64,000 nt of DNA, taken from VXPQ01 sp965116435. Lineage in GTDB: Bacteria; Bacteroidota; Rhodothermia; Rhodothermales; VXPQ01. Positions 7,535-16,723 of this stretch are shown here, piece by piece (positions within the stretch are counted from its first letter, which is position 1; every line of letters starts with the position of its first letter). The notes under the pieces are model-generated. The model saw only the letters and a list, made by a program, of their open reading frames with translations. It was not told where the DNA came from and did not search any database. Location of the stretch: the NCBI GenBank assembly GCA_965116435.1, contig OZ220686.1, forward strand, positions 1,302,001-1,366,000, in the 5' to 3' direction. Both the position numbers and the translations under genes were made by a program.

Positions 7535-8739
7535 GGAGGATACGGCGCATAGCGGGCAACGCGTCCCCGGTGCGGAACGCGTTGCGCTTCGTTCGAAAGA
7601 ACGGCGGCGGCGTGCAAAGAGACATCGCGCAAAGAGACGTCGCGCAAAGAGACGTCGTCCAAAGAGATGTCGCGCAAAGAACCATTGCGGGATTGCTCCT
7701 GATGGTTTTCGCCGCGACGGCGGGGCCTGCCGCCGGGCAAGAGGCGTCCCACGCCGATGCGGCGAGGGCGGTCCGCCTGCATGTGCTGGCCGACAGCGTA
7801 GCGATCGGCGAACAATTCTTTATGGCGGTCGTAGCGCAGCACGACACGTCCGAAACCGCCGCGTTCCGCCTCCCGGACGACGAGGACGAAGCGCTCGTTT
7901 TCGGCGATGCGGAGGCGCTGGACGCCGTCCGGTACGAACGCGCGCTCCCCGGAGGCATACAGGTAGACAGCACGGTCTACCTGACCGCCGCGTTTGCGGT
8001 CGATACGGCGTATGTGGCGCCCATCCCCGTCCGGTTTACATCCGGCGACGCAACGGCGGTCTTGCATACGGATTCTACGTGGATTCCCGTCCGCTCCCTG
8101 GTCCCGGCGGAGGCCGAGGATATTCGGGACCTTGCGCCGATCGTGACGTTTCCGCGGTCCGCATGGTGGATTGCGGCGGGGATCGCGCTGGCGCTTCTCG
8201 CGGCGGCAGGCGTTTTCTGGTGGATGCGCAGGCGACGAAGCCGCAAGAACGAACCCGAAACGGAAAGCATCCCCCTTGTTCCGCCCGACCAGGAAGCCTT
8301 CGACAGGCTGGCCGCCCTCGAAAAAATCGACCTGTCGGATCCTCGGAACATGCCATTTTTCTACGATGAATTGTCTGGAATCCTGAGAACGTATGCGGCC
8401 CGCCGCCTGCATGTCCCGGCGCTGGAGATGACGACCAGCGAAACGGTCGCCTGCCTCGAAGAACAGGAGGTCCCCGACGGCCCTGCGGTCAGCCGGTTTC
8501 GGAATGTGCTCGCAACGTGCGATTATGTAAAATTCGCCGACGCCCGCCCCCCTGCAAGGCAGGGCCAGGACCTGATCGGCACGTCCCGAAGCCTTGTCGA
8601 AACCATGGAAAGGCAAGCCCGCGCCGCCGAGGAAGCCGCCGCAGCGGCCGCCGCCGACGCCGCAGCACCAGACGACGCCTCCGAAGGCCAGCCGACGACG
8701 CCTGCGGAGCCAGCACCCGCAAACCCGGACACGCCTTGA
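7531..8739 (+). CDS. BatA-associated single-pass membrane protein
   Basis: This 402-residue protein fills the slot found between DUF58 and BatA in many Bacteroidota bat operons. It has a signal-like segment (AGLLLMVFAATAGPAAGQ, about residues 52-70), a beta-rich extracytoplasmic part, one transmembrane helix near residues 210-232 followed by RRRRSRK, and a cytoplasmic domain. In that domain, NMPFFYDELSGILRTYAARR resembles DUF4381-type proteins. The C-terminus is Ala/Pro-rich. A 15-bp tandem repeat encoding QRDVA sits just before the signal segment, so the true start may lie within or after it. The annotated ATG overlaps the DUF58 stop. Function is unknown beyond Bat complex context. Confidence 0.7.
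   Translation: MRRIRRIAGNASPVRNALRFVRKNGGGVQRDIAQRDVAQRDVVQRDVAQRTIAGLLLMVFAATAGPAAGQEASHADAARAVRLHVLADSVAIGEQFFMAVVAQHDTSETAAFRLPDDEDEALVFGDAEALDAVRYERALPGGIQVDSTVYLTAAFAVDTAYVAPIPVRFTSGDATAVLHTDSTWIPVRSLVPAEAEDIRDLAPIVTFPRSAWWIAAGIALALLAAAGVFWWMRRRRSRKNEPETESIPLVPPDQEAFDRLAALEKIDLSDPRNMPFFYDELSGILRTYAARRLHVPALEMTTSETVACLEEQEVPDGPAVSRFRNVLATCDYVKFADARPPARQGQDLIGTSRSLVETMERQARAAEEAAAAAAADAAAPDDASEGQPTTPAEPAPANPDTP
7615..7680 (+). repeat. 15-bp in-frame tandem repeat (QRDVA)
   Basis: Four and a half copies of CAAAGAGAC-RTCGCG (units at 7615, 7630, 7645, 7660, partial at 7675) encode QRDIA, QRDVA, QRDVV, QRDVA, QRT. The array immediately precedes the hydrophobic signal segment of the BatA-associated protein. 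Because the unit is 15 bp, changes in copy number keep the frame. Confidence 0.85.
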
Positions 8740-8874
8740 CGCAGGCCGGCCCGCCGCCCGCACAGAACCCCGGCCCAGAGGCGCGCACGGCAACAATTCG
8801 GCGAAAACACAGTACAGAATCGGCCTTCGACAGCGACCCGCTTTTCACGATTCAGATCGGTTATACAAGACGAT

Positions 8875-9861
8875 ATGCAGTTCGCGCAACCTGAGTGGTT
8901 ATGGCTCCTTGTGCTTGTCCCCCTTGTAGCGGGATGGACGCGGTGGCGCGCCTCCCGCACCCGCAAAGGCATGCGCTTCAGCAGCATCGCTTCGGTGCAG
9001 CAGGCGCCCCGGTCGCTGTGGGTGCGGATGCGGGAACTCCCCGCCGTGCTGCGAACCGGCGTGGTGACGCTCGGAATACTGGCCCTGGCCCGCCCGCAGG
9101 AACAGGACACCATCCGCGAACGCTATGCCGAAGGCGTGGACATTGTCCTGGTGCTGGATACGTCCACCTCCATGCGGGCCGAAGATTTTTCTCCGAACCG
9201 CTTCGAGGCCGCCCGCGACGTAGCCTCGGAATTCATTGCATCCCGCACGTCGGACCGCGTCGGCCTGGTGGTGTTCGCCGCAAAAGCCTACACGCAAACG
9301 CCGCTTACGCTCGATTACGACTTCTTGCTTCGGATGCTCGACGAGGTGGAGGTAGGCGTCATTGAAGACGGCACGGCCATTGGCACGGCCATCGCCGCGG
9401 GCATAAACCGCCTCAAGGACAGCGCCGCCGAAAGCAAGGTGCTGATCCTCCTCACAGACGGACAAAACAACCAGGGCGAAATCACGCCGGTAACCGCCTC
9501 GGAAGTGGCGCAGGCGATGAATGTGCGCATCTATTCGATCGGGGTGGGTACGTATGGCGAAGCCCCCTTCCCCTTTCCGGGCCCCTTCGGAGGGCAACGA
9601 CGGCAAATGATCGAGGTCGAGATCGACGAAGATATGCTCACGTCCGTCGCGGAAAACACGGGCGGGCGCTATTTTCGCGCCACGAACCGGGAAACGCTCC
9701 AGCGCATCTACGAAGAGATCGGCGAACTGGAGAAAACAGAAATAGAAGAGCGATTCTACACAGACTACACGGAGCAGTACGCCCTGTTCCTGTGGCCCGC
9801 CCTGGGCCTGCTGCTGCTCGAACTCCTGCTCTCTGCGACGCGCCTTCGTCGAACCCCCTGA
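8875..9861 (+). CDS. batA: BatA, VWA-domain aerotolerance protein
   Basis: A 328-residue membrane protein with an N-terminal helix (LWLLVLVPLVAG), a second helix near residue 60-72, a von Willebrand A domain and a C-terminal helix (ALFLWPALGLLLLELLL). The MIDAS metal site is intact: DTSTSM at 95-100, a central Thr in AKAYTQTPLTLDYD, and the late LLTDGQNNQG. BatA proteins occur with BatB-E and MoxR and are linked to oxidative-stress tolerance and envelope integrity in Bacteroides and Leptospira. It is followed five bases after its stop by batB. Confidence 0.9.
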   Translation: MQFAQPEWLWLLVLVPLVAGWTRWRASRTRKGMRFSSIASVQQAPRSLWVRMRELPAVLRTGVVTLGILALARPQEQDTIRERYAEGVDIVLVLDTSTSMRAEDFSPNRFEAARDVASEFIASRTSDRVGLVVFAAKAYTQTPLTLDYDFLLRMLDEVEVGVIEDGTAIGTAIAAGINRLKDSAAESKVLILLTDGQNNQGEITPVTASEVAQAMNVRIYSIGVGTYGEAPFPFPGPFGGQRRQMIEVEIDEDMLTSVAENTGGRYFRATNRETLQRIYEEIGELEKTEIEERFYTDYTEQYALFLWPALGLLLLELLLSATRLRRTP

Positions 9862-9866
9862 GCCGT

Positions 9867-10904
9867 ATGGACTGGCTGCATCCCGCATACCTCTGGACCG
9901 TGGCGGTCGGCCCCGTGCTGGCCGCGCTCTTCTTGCTGTGGACGGCGCACAAGCGACGCGAGGCCATACGACGGTTCGGCCTGCGGGATACCGTGGCCCG
10001 TCTCGCGCCAGAAATCAGTGCGCGGCGGCGGCGCTGGAAAGCCGCCGCCGTAACCTGTGCGATGGCCCTGCTGGCCCTGGCGCTGGCCGGGCCGCGCTTC
10101 GGCGCGCAACTCCGCGAGGTCAAGCGCGAAGGGGTCGATCTCGTCATTGCCCTCGACGTATCGGCGTCCATGCTGGCCGAAGATGTGGCGCCCAATCGGC
10201 TGGATCGCGCCAAAAACGAAATCCGCAAACTGCTGAACGACCTGCGCGGGGACCGGATAGGCCTGGTCATTTTCGCCGGGGACGCCTTCCTGCAATGTCC
10301 GCTCACGACAGATTACTCGGCGGTGCGGCTCTTCCTGGACATAGCCGGCCCGGACGCCATCGCGGTGCCGGGCACGAACTTCGGCGCGGCGCTGGACATG
10401 GCCGTACAGGCGCTGGACCTGTCCGCCACCCCGGGGGACGAGGCGCGCAGCCGGGCGCTGCTCTTCGTGTCGGACGGGGAAAACCACGTAGCGGACATCG
10501 ACGAACTGGCCGGGCGGGCCCGCGATGCACAGGTCGTTATGTTCGCTGCGGGCGTGGGCGAAACGGACGGAAGCCCGATTCCCGTCTACCGGAACGGGCG
10601 GCGCATCGGGTTCCGGGAAAATGCAGAGGGGGACATGGTGCGGACGCGCCTCAAGGAACAGGGCCTGCGGCAATTGTCCGAAGGCGGGGCGTATTTTCGG
10701 ATTGCCCGTACATCCAGCTCGTTGTCCAAAATAACGGAGGCGCTGGAACGTTTGGAACGAAGCGAGTTTGCCCAAGAGAAATTCGAGGCCTACGACGAAA
10801 AATTCCAATGGCCGCTGGCGCTGGCGCTGTTGCTGCTACTTATCGAACGATCCATTCCCGACCGACGTACAAACCGCCCTGCGGAACGCCTCGAATCCGC
10901 CTGA
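9867..10904 (+). CDS. batB: BatB, VWA-domain aerotolerance protein
   Basis: A 345-residue paralogue of BatA with the same layout: an N-terminal helix (TVAVGPVLAALFLLW), a second helix at about 60-74, a VWA domain with MIDAS motif DVSASM at 97-102 and LLFVSDGENH, and a C-terminal helix (LALALLLLLI). BatA and BatB are thought to form a membrane complex with the TPR proteins BatC and BatE. The open frame reaches back into batA, but the ATG at 9867 is the start that matches BatB proteins and leaves a five-base gap. batC begins 14 bases after the stop. Confidence 0.9.
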   Translation: MDWLHPAYLWTVAVGPVLAALFLLWTAHKRREAIRRFGLRDTVARLAPEISARRRRWKAAAVTCAMALLALALAGPRFGAQLREVKREGVDLVIALDVSASMLAEDVAPNRLDRAKNEIRKLLNDLRGDRIGLVIFAGDAFLQCPLTTDYSAVRLFLDIAGPDAIAVPGTNFGAALDMAVQALDLSATPGDEARSRALLFVSDGENHVADIDELAGRARDAQVVMFAAGVGETDGSPIPVYRNGRRIGFRENAEGDMVRTRLKEQGLRQLSEGGAYFRIARTSSSLSKITEALERLERSEFAQEKFEAYDEKFQWPLALALLLLLIERSIPDRRTNRPAERLESA

Positions 10905-10918
10905 AACCCCCCGCCGCC

Positions 10919-11854
10919 ATGTCTTTTTTCGCCCTGCTGCTCCTGTTTCAATCCGCGGCGACCCCGCCGCCGCAAGATGCGCCCGATGCACCCGATGCGA
11001 CCGCCGACGTGGCGGCGCCTGCGCAGGAACCCGGCGGGCTGTTGCGCGGCCCCGGCGGCAAACAGGACGGACGACGGGGCAACGACCTGTACCGCGAGGA
11101 AGCGTACCCCGACGCCGCCGCAGCCTATGCAGGCGGCATCGCCACCCTTTCGGACGACGCCGGACCGCACGTGCGGTATGGCTTGCACAACAACCTCGGG
11201 GCGGCGCTTCTCAAGGCGGGCAACGCCGAATCCGCCCGGGAAGCGTTCGAGCAAGCCCTGATGGAAGCTCGAGAAACCGGCGAGGCCATGGACCTGGCCC
11301 GATCCGCGTACAATGCCGGCAACGCGGCCTTCGCCGCCGAGGACCTGGAGAGCGCCCTTGCGCAGTATCGTCGGAGCCTTCTCCGAAACCCGGACAACGA
11401 GGACGCCCGATTCAACTATGAATTCGTAAAACGCCAACTCGAGCAGCAGGAGCAACAGGAACAACAACAGCAGCAACAACAGGATCAAGATCAAGATCAA
11501 GATCAGGAACAAGAGCAAGAACAGGATCAGCAGGAATCCAACGACGAAAACAGCGAAAACGACCAGAACGAACCCCAACAGGACGAAAACGAGGAGAATA
11601 CGCCGCAGGACGAACAAAACGAGCAGGACGAACAAAATCCGCCGGAAGAGCAGCCCGGCGACAACGAACAGCAACCCGACGAATCTCCGCAGGATCAAAC
11701 ACAGGAACCACAGAATCCCCCCTCCAGAGAACAACCGCTGAGCGAGGCGCAGGCCGAGCGCATCCTTGAAGCCCTCGAACAGGAAGAAGGCAACCTGCTG
11801 CGGGAACTCCAGCGCACGCCGACCCGCCCGCATCGCGTAGAAAAAGACTGGTAG
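10919..11854 (+). CDS. batC: BatC, TPR protein with long Gln/Asp/Glu-rich tail
   Basis: A protein of 311 residues. A short hydrophobic N-terminus (FFALLLLF) could be a signal. Residues about 50-170 form tetratricopeptide repeats (LYREEAYPDAAAAYAGGI, NNLGAALLKAGNAESAREAF, YNAGNAAFAAEDLESALAQY, SLLRNPDNEDARFNYE). A stretch of about 110 residues made almost only of Q, D, E, N and P follows. The last segment, SEAQAERILEALEQEE, is a conserved BatC ending. The gene starts 14 bases after batB. A long reading frame beginning inside batB in the same frame is not the real start. Low-complexity CAA/CAG/GAT runs make this region prone to length change. Confidence 0.85.
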   Translation: MSFFALLLLFQSAATPPPQDAPDAPDATADVAAPAQEPGGLLRGPGGKQDGRRGNDLYREEAYPDAAAAYAGGIATLSDDAGPHVRYGLHNNLGAALLKAGNAESAREAFEQALMEARETGEAMDLARSAYNAGNAAFAAEDLESALAQYRRSLLRNPDNEDARFNYEFVKRQLEQQEQQEQQQQQQQDQDQDQDQEQEQEQDQQESNDENSENDQNEPQQDENEENTPQDEQNEQDEQNPPEEQPGDNEQQPDESPQDQTQEPQNPPSREQPLSEAQAERILEALEQEEGNLLRELQRTPTRPHRVEKDW

Positions 11855-11857
11855 AGA

Positions 11858-11913
11858 AAAGGTATAAAAAAGGTGTGTAAAATGGTCTATTACAGCGTAA
11901 TAAAGGTATAAAA
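11858..11913 (+). promoter_or_regulatory. AT-rich spacer with repeated AAAGGTATAAAA before batD
   Basis: The 83-bp space between batC and the batD-batE gene is unlike the GC-rich surroundings. It holds two exact copies of AAAGGTATAAAA (11858-11869 and 11902-11913), 44 bp apart. The TATAAA cores could be -10-like elements giving the last bat gene its own promoter. No transcription data support this. Confidence 0.35.
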
Positions 11914-11937
11914 TCTATACATACCATCCAGAACGTC

Positions 11938-14592
11938 ATGAAAAAATGGTTGGGACATATGGGCGTGCTGCTCTTGTTCGGAATACCGGCAGCGTACGGA
12001 CAGGATATCGAAATCCGCGCCACGGTGAACGAAACAACCATCGGTACGCAGGAGCAACTCGTGTTCAGCGTGGAGATTTCGGGCGGCGGCTTCTCCGGGG
12101 TGGAAACCCCCGCCCCGCCGGACGCCGAAGGGCTGGCGCTCCTGCAAAGTACGCCCAGCGTGCACCGAAACATGACGTTTGCAAACGGCGCGCTGGAACA
12201 AAGCATAACGTTTCGGTGGACCTATCGCCCGCTGCAAGAAGGCCCTGCGCGCCTCTTGGCCACCCGCGTCACCGTGGACGGACAAACCTGGGAAACCGGC
12301 CCGCTCGATATTGTGGTGGTGGATCAGGCGCAGCGTCCGCAACCGCAACAACCCCCGCAATCCTCGAACTGGCCCTTTGGCAGCGCGTCTTCCTGGCCCC
12401 AGGACCCCGGCGCCCCCGAAACCCCCGAAACGCTCGAGCCGAGCGACCTGTTTATCCGCGTCGCGCCAGACAAGGCCACAGCGCGCCAGAACGAACAAAT
12501 TGTGGTCGAATACGTGCTGTATTTTCGGGACGGCGTAGAATTGCGCCATAGTCGCCTCTCCGGTTCCTGGGACGCCGAAGGATTCTGGCGCGAGGAATTC
12601 GACATCGACACGCGCCCCGTACCCGACAACGTCGTGGAAAACGGCTTGCTGTACCGCACCATTCCCCTGAAACGGGTCGCCATCTTCCCGACCCGCCCCG
12701 GCGCGCTCTCGCTCGATCCGCTTGAGGTGGAGTCCGAAGTGCACCGGGGCTCCGACGCGCGAACCAGCCCGTTCGACCGGCTTTTTTCGTTGCGCGGACA
12801 GTTCCAGCCGGTAACCATTGCGTCCGAGTCGCTTACGCTGGACATTGCGCCGCTTCCCGCAGGCGCCCCGGCGGCCTTTTCGGGCGCCGTAGGCGACTGG
12901 AACGTGACGGCCTCCGTCAGCAAAACGGACGTGGAGGTGGGCGAACCCTTGCATATCCTCGTTACGATCGAGGGAACAGGAAATGTCGCCACCCTGAGCG
13001 ACCCGGCGTTTACGCCGCCCGGCGCCTTCGAGCAATACGAACCGAATGTCGAAACCGCCATCGACCGGAGCGGACAACGCATACGAGGCCACAAAACCTT
13101 CGAGTATGTGGTAATTCCTCGCGCCAACGGCTCGTTCGAAATGCCCCCGATTCCGTTCGCCTGGTATGACCCCGACAACGAGCGCTATGTAACGCAAGAA
13201 GCCACGCTCCCCGTGATTCGCGTGACCGGCTCGGCGGAGGCGTTGGCCGCGGGCGCCACCGTCGAGGGATTTCCCATAGACGATATCGCAGATGTCCTGA
13301 CGACGCACGAGGGGACAGGCTGGCGACCGGTCGAGGAAACGCCCTTGCATCGCCGCGCCTGGCCGTATGGCGCGCTGCTATTGCCGGCAGGCTTTCTGCT
13401 TTTTCTGTATGTTCGGCAGCGCCATGCGGACCGGTTATCCCGCGATGTGCACTATGCCCGCGGACGCATAGCGCACCCCCTCGCGCGCAAGCACCTGCGC
13501 AAAGCCGGGAAATTGCTGGAAAACGCCCAGCCCATCGCTTTTTACGAAGAAATCGAACGGGCGCTGAGTGGTTTCATCGGCAACCGGCTGAACGTGCCCG
13601 AAACCGGATGGACGCGCGACCAGCTGGATGCTCGCTTGCGCGACGCCGGCGTACAAAGCGAGGTCCGGGATCGGTTGCGGGAGATTCTCGACGAATGCGA
13701 CCAGGCCCGGTTTGCACCCGTACTGCCGGACCGCGCCGCCATGGAAAGCGCGCAGGAACGCGCCGCCTCGCTGATTGTCGCGGTAGACAACGCCGCCGCA
13801 TCCACCCGAAACGGGAAGGCGGCGCGGGCCAGCAACGCGGCCATCCCGGGCATGCTCCTTCTGCTGGCATGGACCTGCGCGGGACCTGCGCACGCACAGG
13901 ATATGCCGGAAGCCGTGCGGCATTTCGACGAAGGCAACCGGCTCTTCCGGGAAGGCGCCCACAGAGAGGCTGTAGCCCGCTACCAGGACGCCCTGAACGC
14001 CGGATACGCAAGCGGCGCCCTCTACTACAATATGGGCAACGCCTATTTTCGCCTGGACGAAATCGGGGAGGCGATCCGGTTCTACGAAAAGGCCCGCCTG
14101 CACATGCCCGAAAACAAGGCGCTGGCGCACAACCTTGCCCTGGTCCGAAACCAGACCGTCGACCGCTTTTCGCAGCTCCCGCCTCCCTTCTGGCGTCCGG
14201 CATGGAACCGCCTTGTGCGCATGCTGTCGCCGACCGGCCTTTTCCTGATCGGACTCCTCGGCTATGGCCTGGCCGCGGGCGCCCTCGCGCTTCGCATCCG
14301 GCACGCCCGATCCCCCTGGCTACGGCGCATGACGCTGACGGGAGGCGTACTGGCTGTCCTGTTCGTTACGTCCGGGTTCATGGCGTCCTGGGAGGAAACG
14401 CACACGCTGCGCGCCGTCATGCTGGCGGACGCCACGAACCTGACGGACCGCCCGGACGGCGCGTCCACGGAACTGGCCGTGCACGAAGGGGCCGTCGTGG
14501 AGATCATAGAGGTCCGGGCGGACTGGAGCGAAGTCCGCCTGCCCAATGGCGCCCGAGGCTGGGTCCCCACCGCCGCCTACGGAAAAATTTGA
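11938..14592 (+). CDS. BatD-BatE fusion protein
   Basis: One uninterrupted frame of 884 residues joins two normally separate Bat proteins. Residues 1-494 are BatD: a signal peptide (GVLLLFGIPAAYGQ), beta-sandwich 'oxygen tolerance' domains, and a transmembrane helix at about 477-494. A cytoplasmic segment follows to about 630. At about 635-655 the sequence GMLLLLAWTCAGPAHAQ looks like the intact signal peptide of BatE. TPRs (657-740), two helices (about 767-785 and 800-818) and an SH3-like domain (NLTDRPDGAS ... RGWVPTAAYG) complete the BatE part. As an uncleaved anchor the internal signal would put the TPRs outside the cytoplasm, as in free BatE. A single-base assembly error removing a stop cannot be excluded. 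Confidence 0.85.
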   Translation: MKKWLGHMGVLLLFGIPAAYGQDIEIRATVNETTIGTQEQLVFSVEISGGGFSGVETPAPPDAEGLALLQSTPSVHRNMTFANGALEQSITFRWTYRPLQEGPARLLATRVTVDGQTWETGPLDIVVVDQAQRPQPQQPPQSSNWPFGSASSWPQDPGAPETPETLEPSDLFIRVAPDKATARQNEQIVVEYVLYFRDGVELRHSRLSGSWDAEGFWREEFDIDTRPVPDNVVENGLLYRTIPLKRVAIFPTRPGALSLDPLEVESEVHRGSDARTSPFDRLFSLRGQFQPVTIASESLTLDIAPLPAGAPAAFSGAVGDWNVTASVSKTDVEVGEPLHILVTIEGTGNVATLSDPAFTPPGAFEQYEPNVETAIDRSGQRIRGHKTFEYVVIPRANGSFEMPPIPFAWYDPDNERYVTQEATLPVIRVTGSAEALAAGATVEGFPIDDIADVLTTHEGTGWRPVEETPLHRRAWPYGALLLPAGFLLFLYVRQRHADRLSRDVHYARGRIAHPLARKHLRKAGKLLENAQPIAFYEEIERALSGFIGNRLNVPETGWTRDQLDARLRDAGVQSEVRDRLREILDECDQARFAPVLPDRAAMESAQERAASLIVAVDNAAASTRNGKAARASNAAIPGMLLLLAWTCAGPAHAQDMPEAVRHFDEGNRLFREGAHREAVARYQDALNAGYASGALYYNMGNAYFRLDEIGEAIRFYEKARLHMPENKALAHNLALVRNQTVDRFSQLPPPFWRPAWNRLVRMLSPTGLFLIGLLGYGLAAGALALRIRHARSPWLRRMTLTGGVLAVLFVTSGFMASWEETHTLRAVMLADATNLTDRPDGASTELAVHEGAVVEIIEVRADWSEVRLPNGARGWVPTAAYGKI

Positions 14593-14630
14593 CGACCCCA
14601 AACGTTCCGACGTATTCCGGACAAAACACG

Positions 14631-14659
14631 TTGACAACCGCCTTCCTGCAAAGTATCCT
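14631..14659 (+). promoter_or_regulatory. Candidate sigma70-type promoter for dnaX-ebfC-recR
   Basis: TTGACA (14631-14636) is followed by a 17-base spacer and TATCCT (14654-14659), 66 bases before the dnaX ATG. The -35 matches the general consensus perfectly and the -10 four of six. The spacer is optimal for a sigma70 type, although Bacteroidota often use a different -33/-7 pattern. It sits in the only sizeable gap (132 bp) between the bat genes and dnaX. Confidence 0.45.
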
Positions 14660-14724
14660 ATAGTCTGTCGTCTATCGACTATCGACTTCCACAGGCCCGC
14701 CCGCGCACAGAACCGGCACCCCAC

Positions 14725-16659
14725 ATGTCCGAAAAGAGGTATCTCGTCACCGCGCGCAAGTACCGTCCGCAACGGTTCGACGAACTGGTGGCGCAGGAGC
14801 ACGTCACAGAAACGCTCCGCAACGCACTCCGCCTGGACCGGCTGGCGCACGCCTACCTGTTCAGCGGACCGCGCGGCGTCGGCAAAACCACCGCGGCGCG
14901 CATTCTGGCGAAAGCCATCAATTGCACCCGCCCGCTGGACGAACGCGACGGGCAGGCCGAACCGTGCCGCGCCTGCGAACACTGCCGCACGTTCGAGGAG
15001 GGACGCAGCCTCAACGTCATAGAAATCGACGCCGCCTCGAACAACCGCGTTGACGATATTCGCGACTTGCGCGAAACGGTGCGCATCCCTCCGCAAGGCG
15101 CCCATCGCAAAGTGTACATCGTAGACGAGGTGCATATGCTCTCCACGGCGGCGTTCAACGCGCTGCTGAAAACCCTTGAAGAGCCGCCGCCCCACGTACT
15201 CTTCATTTTTGCAACGACCGAACCCCACAAGGTCCTCGCCACCATCCTGTCCCGGTGTCAGCGGTTCGATTTTCGCCGCATCGCCGTCCCCGAAATCGTG
15301 GCCCGGCTCAGTACGATCTGCACGGAAGAAAACATCCGTGCAGACGAGGCCTCCCTGCTGCTTATTGCCCGCAAGGGAGACGGCGCCTTGCGGGACGCGC
15401 TGTCGGTCTTCGACCAGGCCGTCTCCTTGTGCGGCTCGGAGATTGCGTACAGCGACCTCGTGCACGCGCTGGGGGTAGTAGCCATCGACCGGTATTTCGA
15501 GATCACGGACTGCATTGCGGCGCGCGACATGGGGGGCATGTTGCAGCTGGTCGAAAACGCCATCCGGGCCGGACACGATTTGCAGGAATTCATGGCCGGG
15601 CTGACGGAACACGTGCGCAACCTGCTGGTGGCGCGGACAATGGAGCATACCGGATTGATAGAGGCGACGGAAGCCACCCGGCAACGCTATGCCGAAGCCG
15701 TCGCGCCGTTTTCGGAAATGGATATCTTGCGCCTCCTGACGCTGGCCTCCCATGCAGAAAACACGCTCCGGGATAGCATACAGCCGCGCCTGAAGGTAGA
15801 AACGATCCTGCTGAATATGGCCACGATCACGCTGGGCGCGGACCTGCGCGAGGCGCTCGACAAAATAGATCGGCTGGAAGGCGCCCCCTCCCCCGACCGT
15901 GCGGAGCGAACCCCTCCGACCCGGCCGCACACGCCCCCAAAAACAGCGCCGCGCCAAAGCAACGCCTCCGCCGCAGTCTCGCATACGCCCCGGAAGGCGC
16001 GCGAACGCAAGGCGGCCTCGAAACCGGCCGGCGACGACCCTGCGGAAACAGCCCCGGCGCCAGCGCCCGCAACGCCCGCTCCCGAGGCCGCGCCGGCGGC
16101 GCAAGCATCCGATACATCCCGCAATGCCTCCCACGATGCGATACATAACCTGCTGGGCAAACCGGCGCTGCAACGCGACGATATTCCCTCCGAAGAAACC
16201 CGCCCGCAGGGCCCCGACGCCGAAGAACGCGCCGCCGCCCCGGAACCCGCCGAACCAAGCGAGGCGGACCATCCAGACGAAACCCCGGTGGCCGACGCCT
16301 GGAACGATCTGCTGGAACGCGTCAAGGAAGACCATAAAAATCTACTGTTGGTGACGCTGAACCTTGCGCGCCTGGAAGGATACGACAAGGGCGTGCTGCG
16401 CCTCGCCATCCCGACAGCGCATCACGGGGAGGTAGTGACCGAACACAGCGACTACCTCGTGCAGCAAGCCCGACGCCTGGCGCCGCTGGCAGACATGCAA
16501 AAGATCGCATGTACGGTGTGCGAAGACCTGAACTCCGCCGATACAGACGACCCGCGCGAAACCGACATAGAGCTCACATTGTACATAGAACGCAAACGCG
16601 AGGAGAACCCGGTAGTGCGCGAAGTTTTCAAACAGTTTGACGCGGAGCCCGCCTGGTAA
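14725..16659 (+). CDS. dnaX: DNA polymerase III subunit gamma/tau
   Basis: The 644-residue clamp-loader subunit is an AAA+ ATPase that loads the sliding clamp. Walker A is GPRGVGKT (48-55), the Walker B region is YIVDEVHML, and the sensor region is FIFATTEPHKV. A zinc site is formed by C67, C81, C84 and C87. The C-terminal part, after a Pro/Ala-rich linker of about 150 residues (roughly 385-530), resembles a tau-type domain (WNDLLERVKEDHKNLLL). Holding the C-terminal domain suggests a full tau product. It heads the classical dnaX-ebfC-recR cluster. Confidence 0.95.
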   Translation: MSEKRYLVTARKYRPQRFDELVAQEHVTETLRNALRLDRLAHAYLFSGPRGVGKTTAARILAKAINCTRPLDERDGQAEPCRACEHCRTFEEGRSLNVIEIDAASNNRVDDIRDLRETVRIPPQGAHRKVYIVDEVHMLSTAAFNALLKTLEEPPPHVLFIFATTEPHKVLATILSRCQRFDFRRIAVPEIVARLSTICTEENIRADEASLLLIARKGDGALRDALSVFDQAVSLCGSEIAYSDLVHALGVVAIDRYFEITDCIAARDMGGMLQLVENAIRAGHDLQEFMAGLTEHVRNLLVARTMEHTGLIEATEATRQRYAEAVAPFSEMDILRLLTLASHAENTLRDSIQPRLKVETILLNMATITLGADLREALDKIDRLEGAPSPDRAERTPPTRPHTPPKTAPRQSNASAAVSHTPRKARERKAASKPAGDDPAETAPAPAPATPAPEAAPAAQASDTSRNASHDAIHNLLGKPALQRDDIPSEETRPQGPDAEERAAAPEPAEPSEADHPDETPVADAWNDLLERVKEDHKNLLLVTLNLARLEGYDKGVLRLAIPTAHHGEVVTEHSDYLVQQARRLAPLADMQKIACTVCEDLNSADTDDPRETDIELTLYIERKREENPVVREVFKQFDAEPAW

Positions 16660-16723
16660 TATCCGCAAAGGCAGCGCACCGCAAGGCAAGCACACATTCA
16701 ACACACGGAACACGGTACGGAAC

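Noticed and set aside
7453..8796. 447-codon open frame antisense to the BatA-associated gene
   Set aside because: A shadow of the GC-rich coding strand: it has no recognisable domain, while the plus strand fits the Bat operon order.
9938..10918. Upstream extension of batC inside batB
   Set aside because: The frame is open by chance over batB, whose own frame has a VWA domain; BatC homology begins at 10919.
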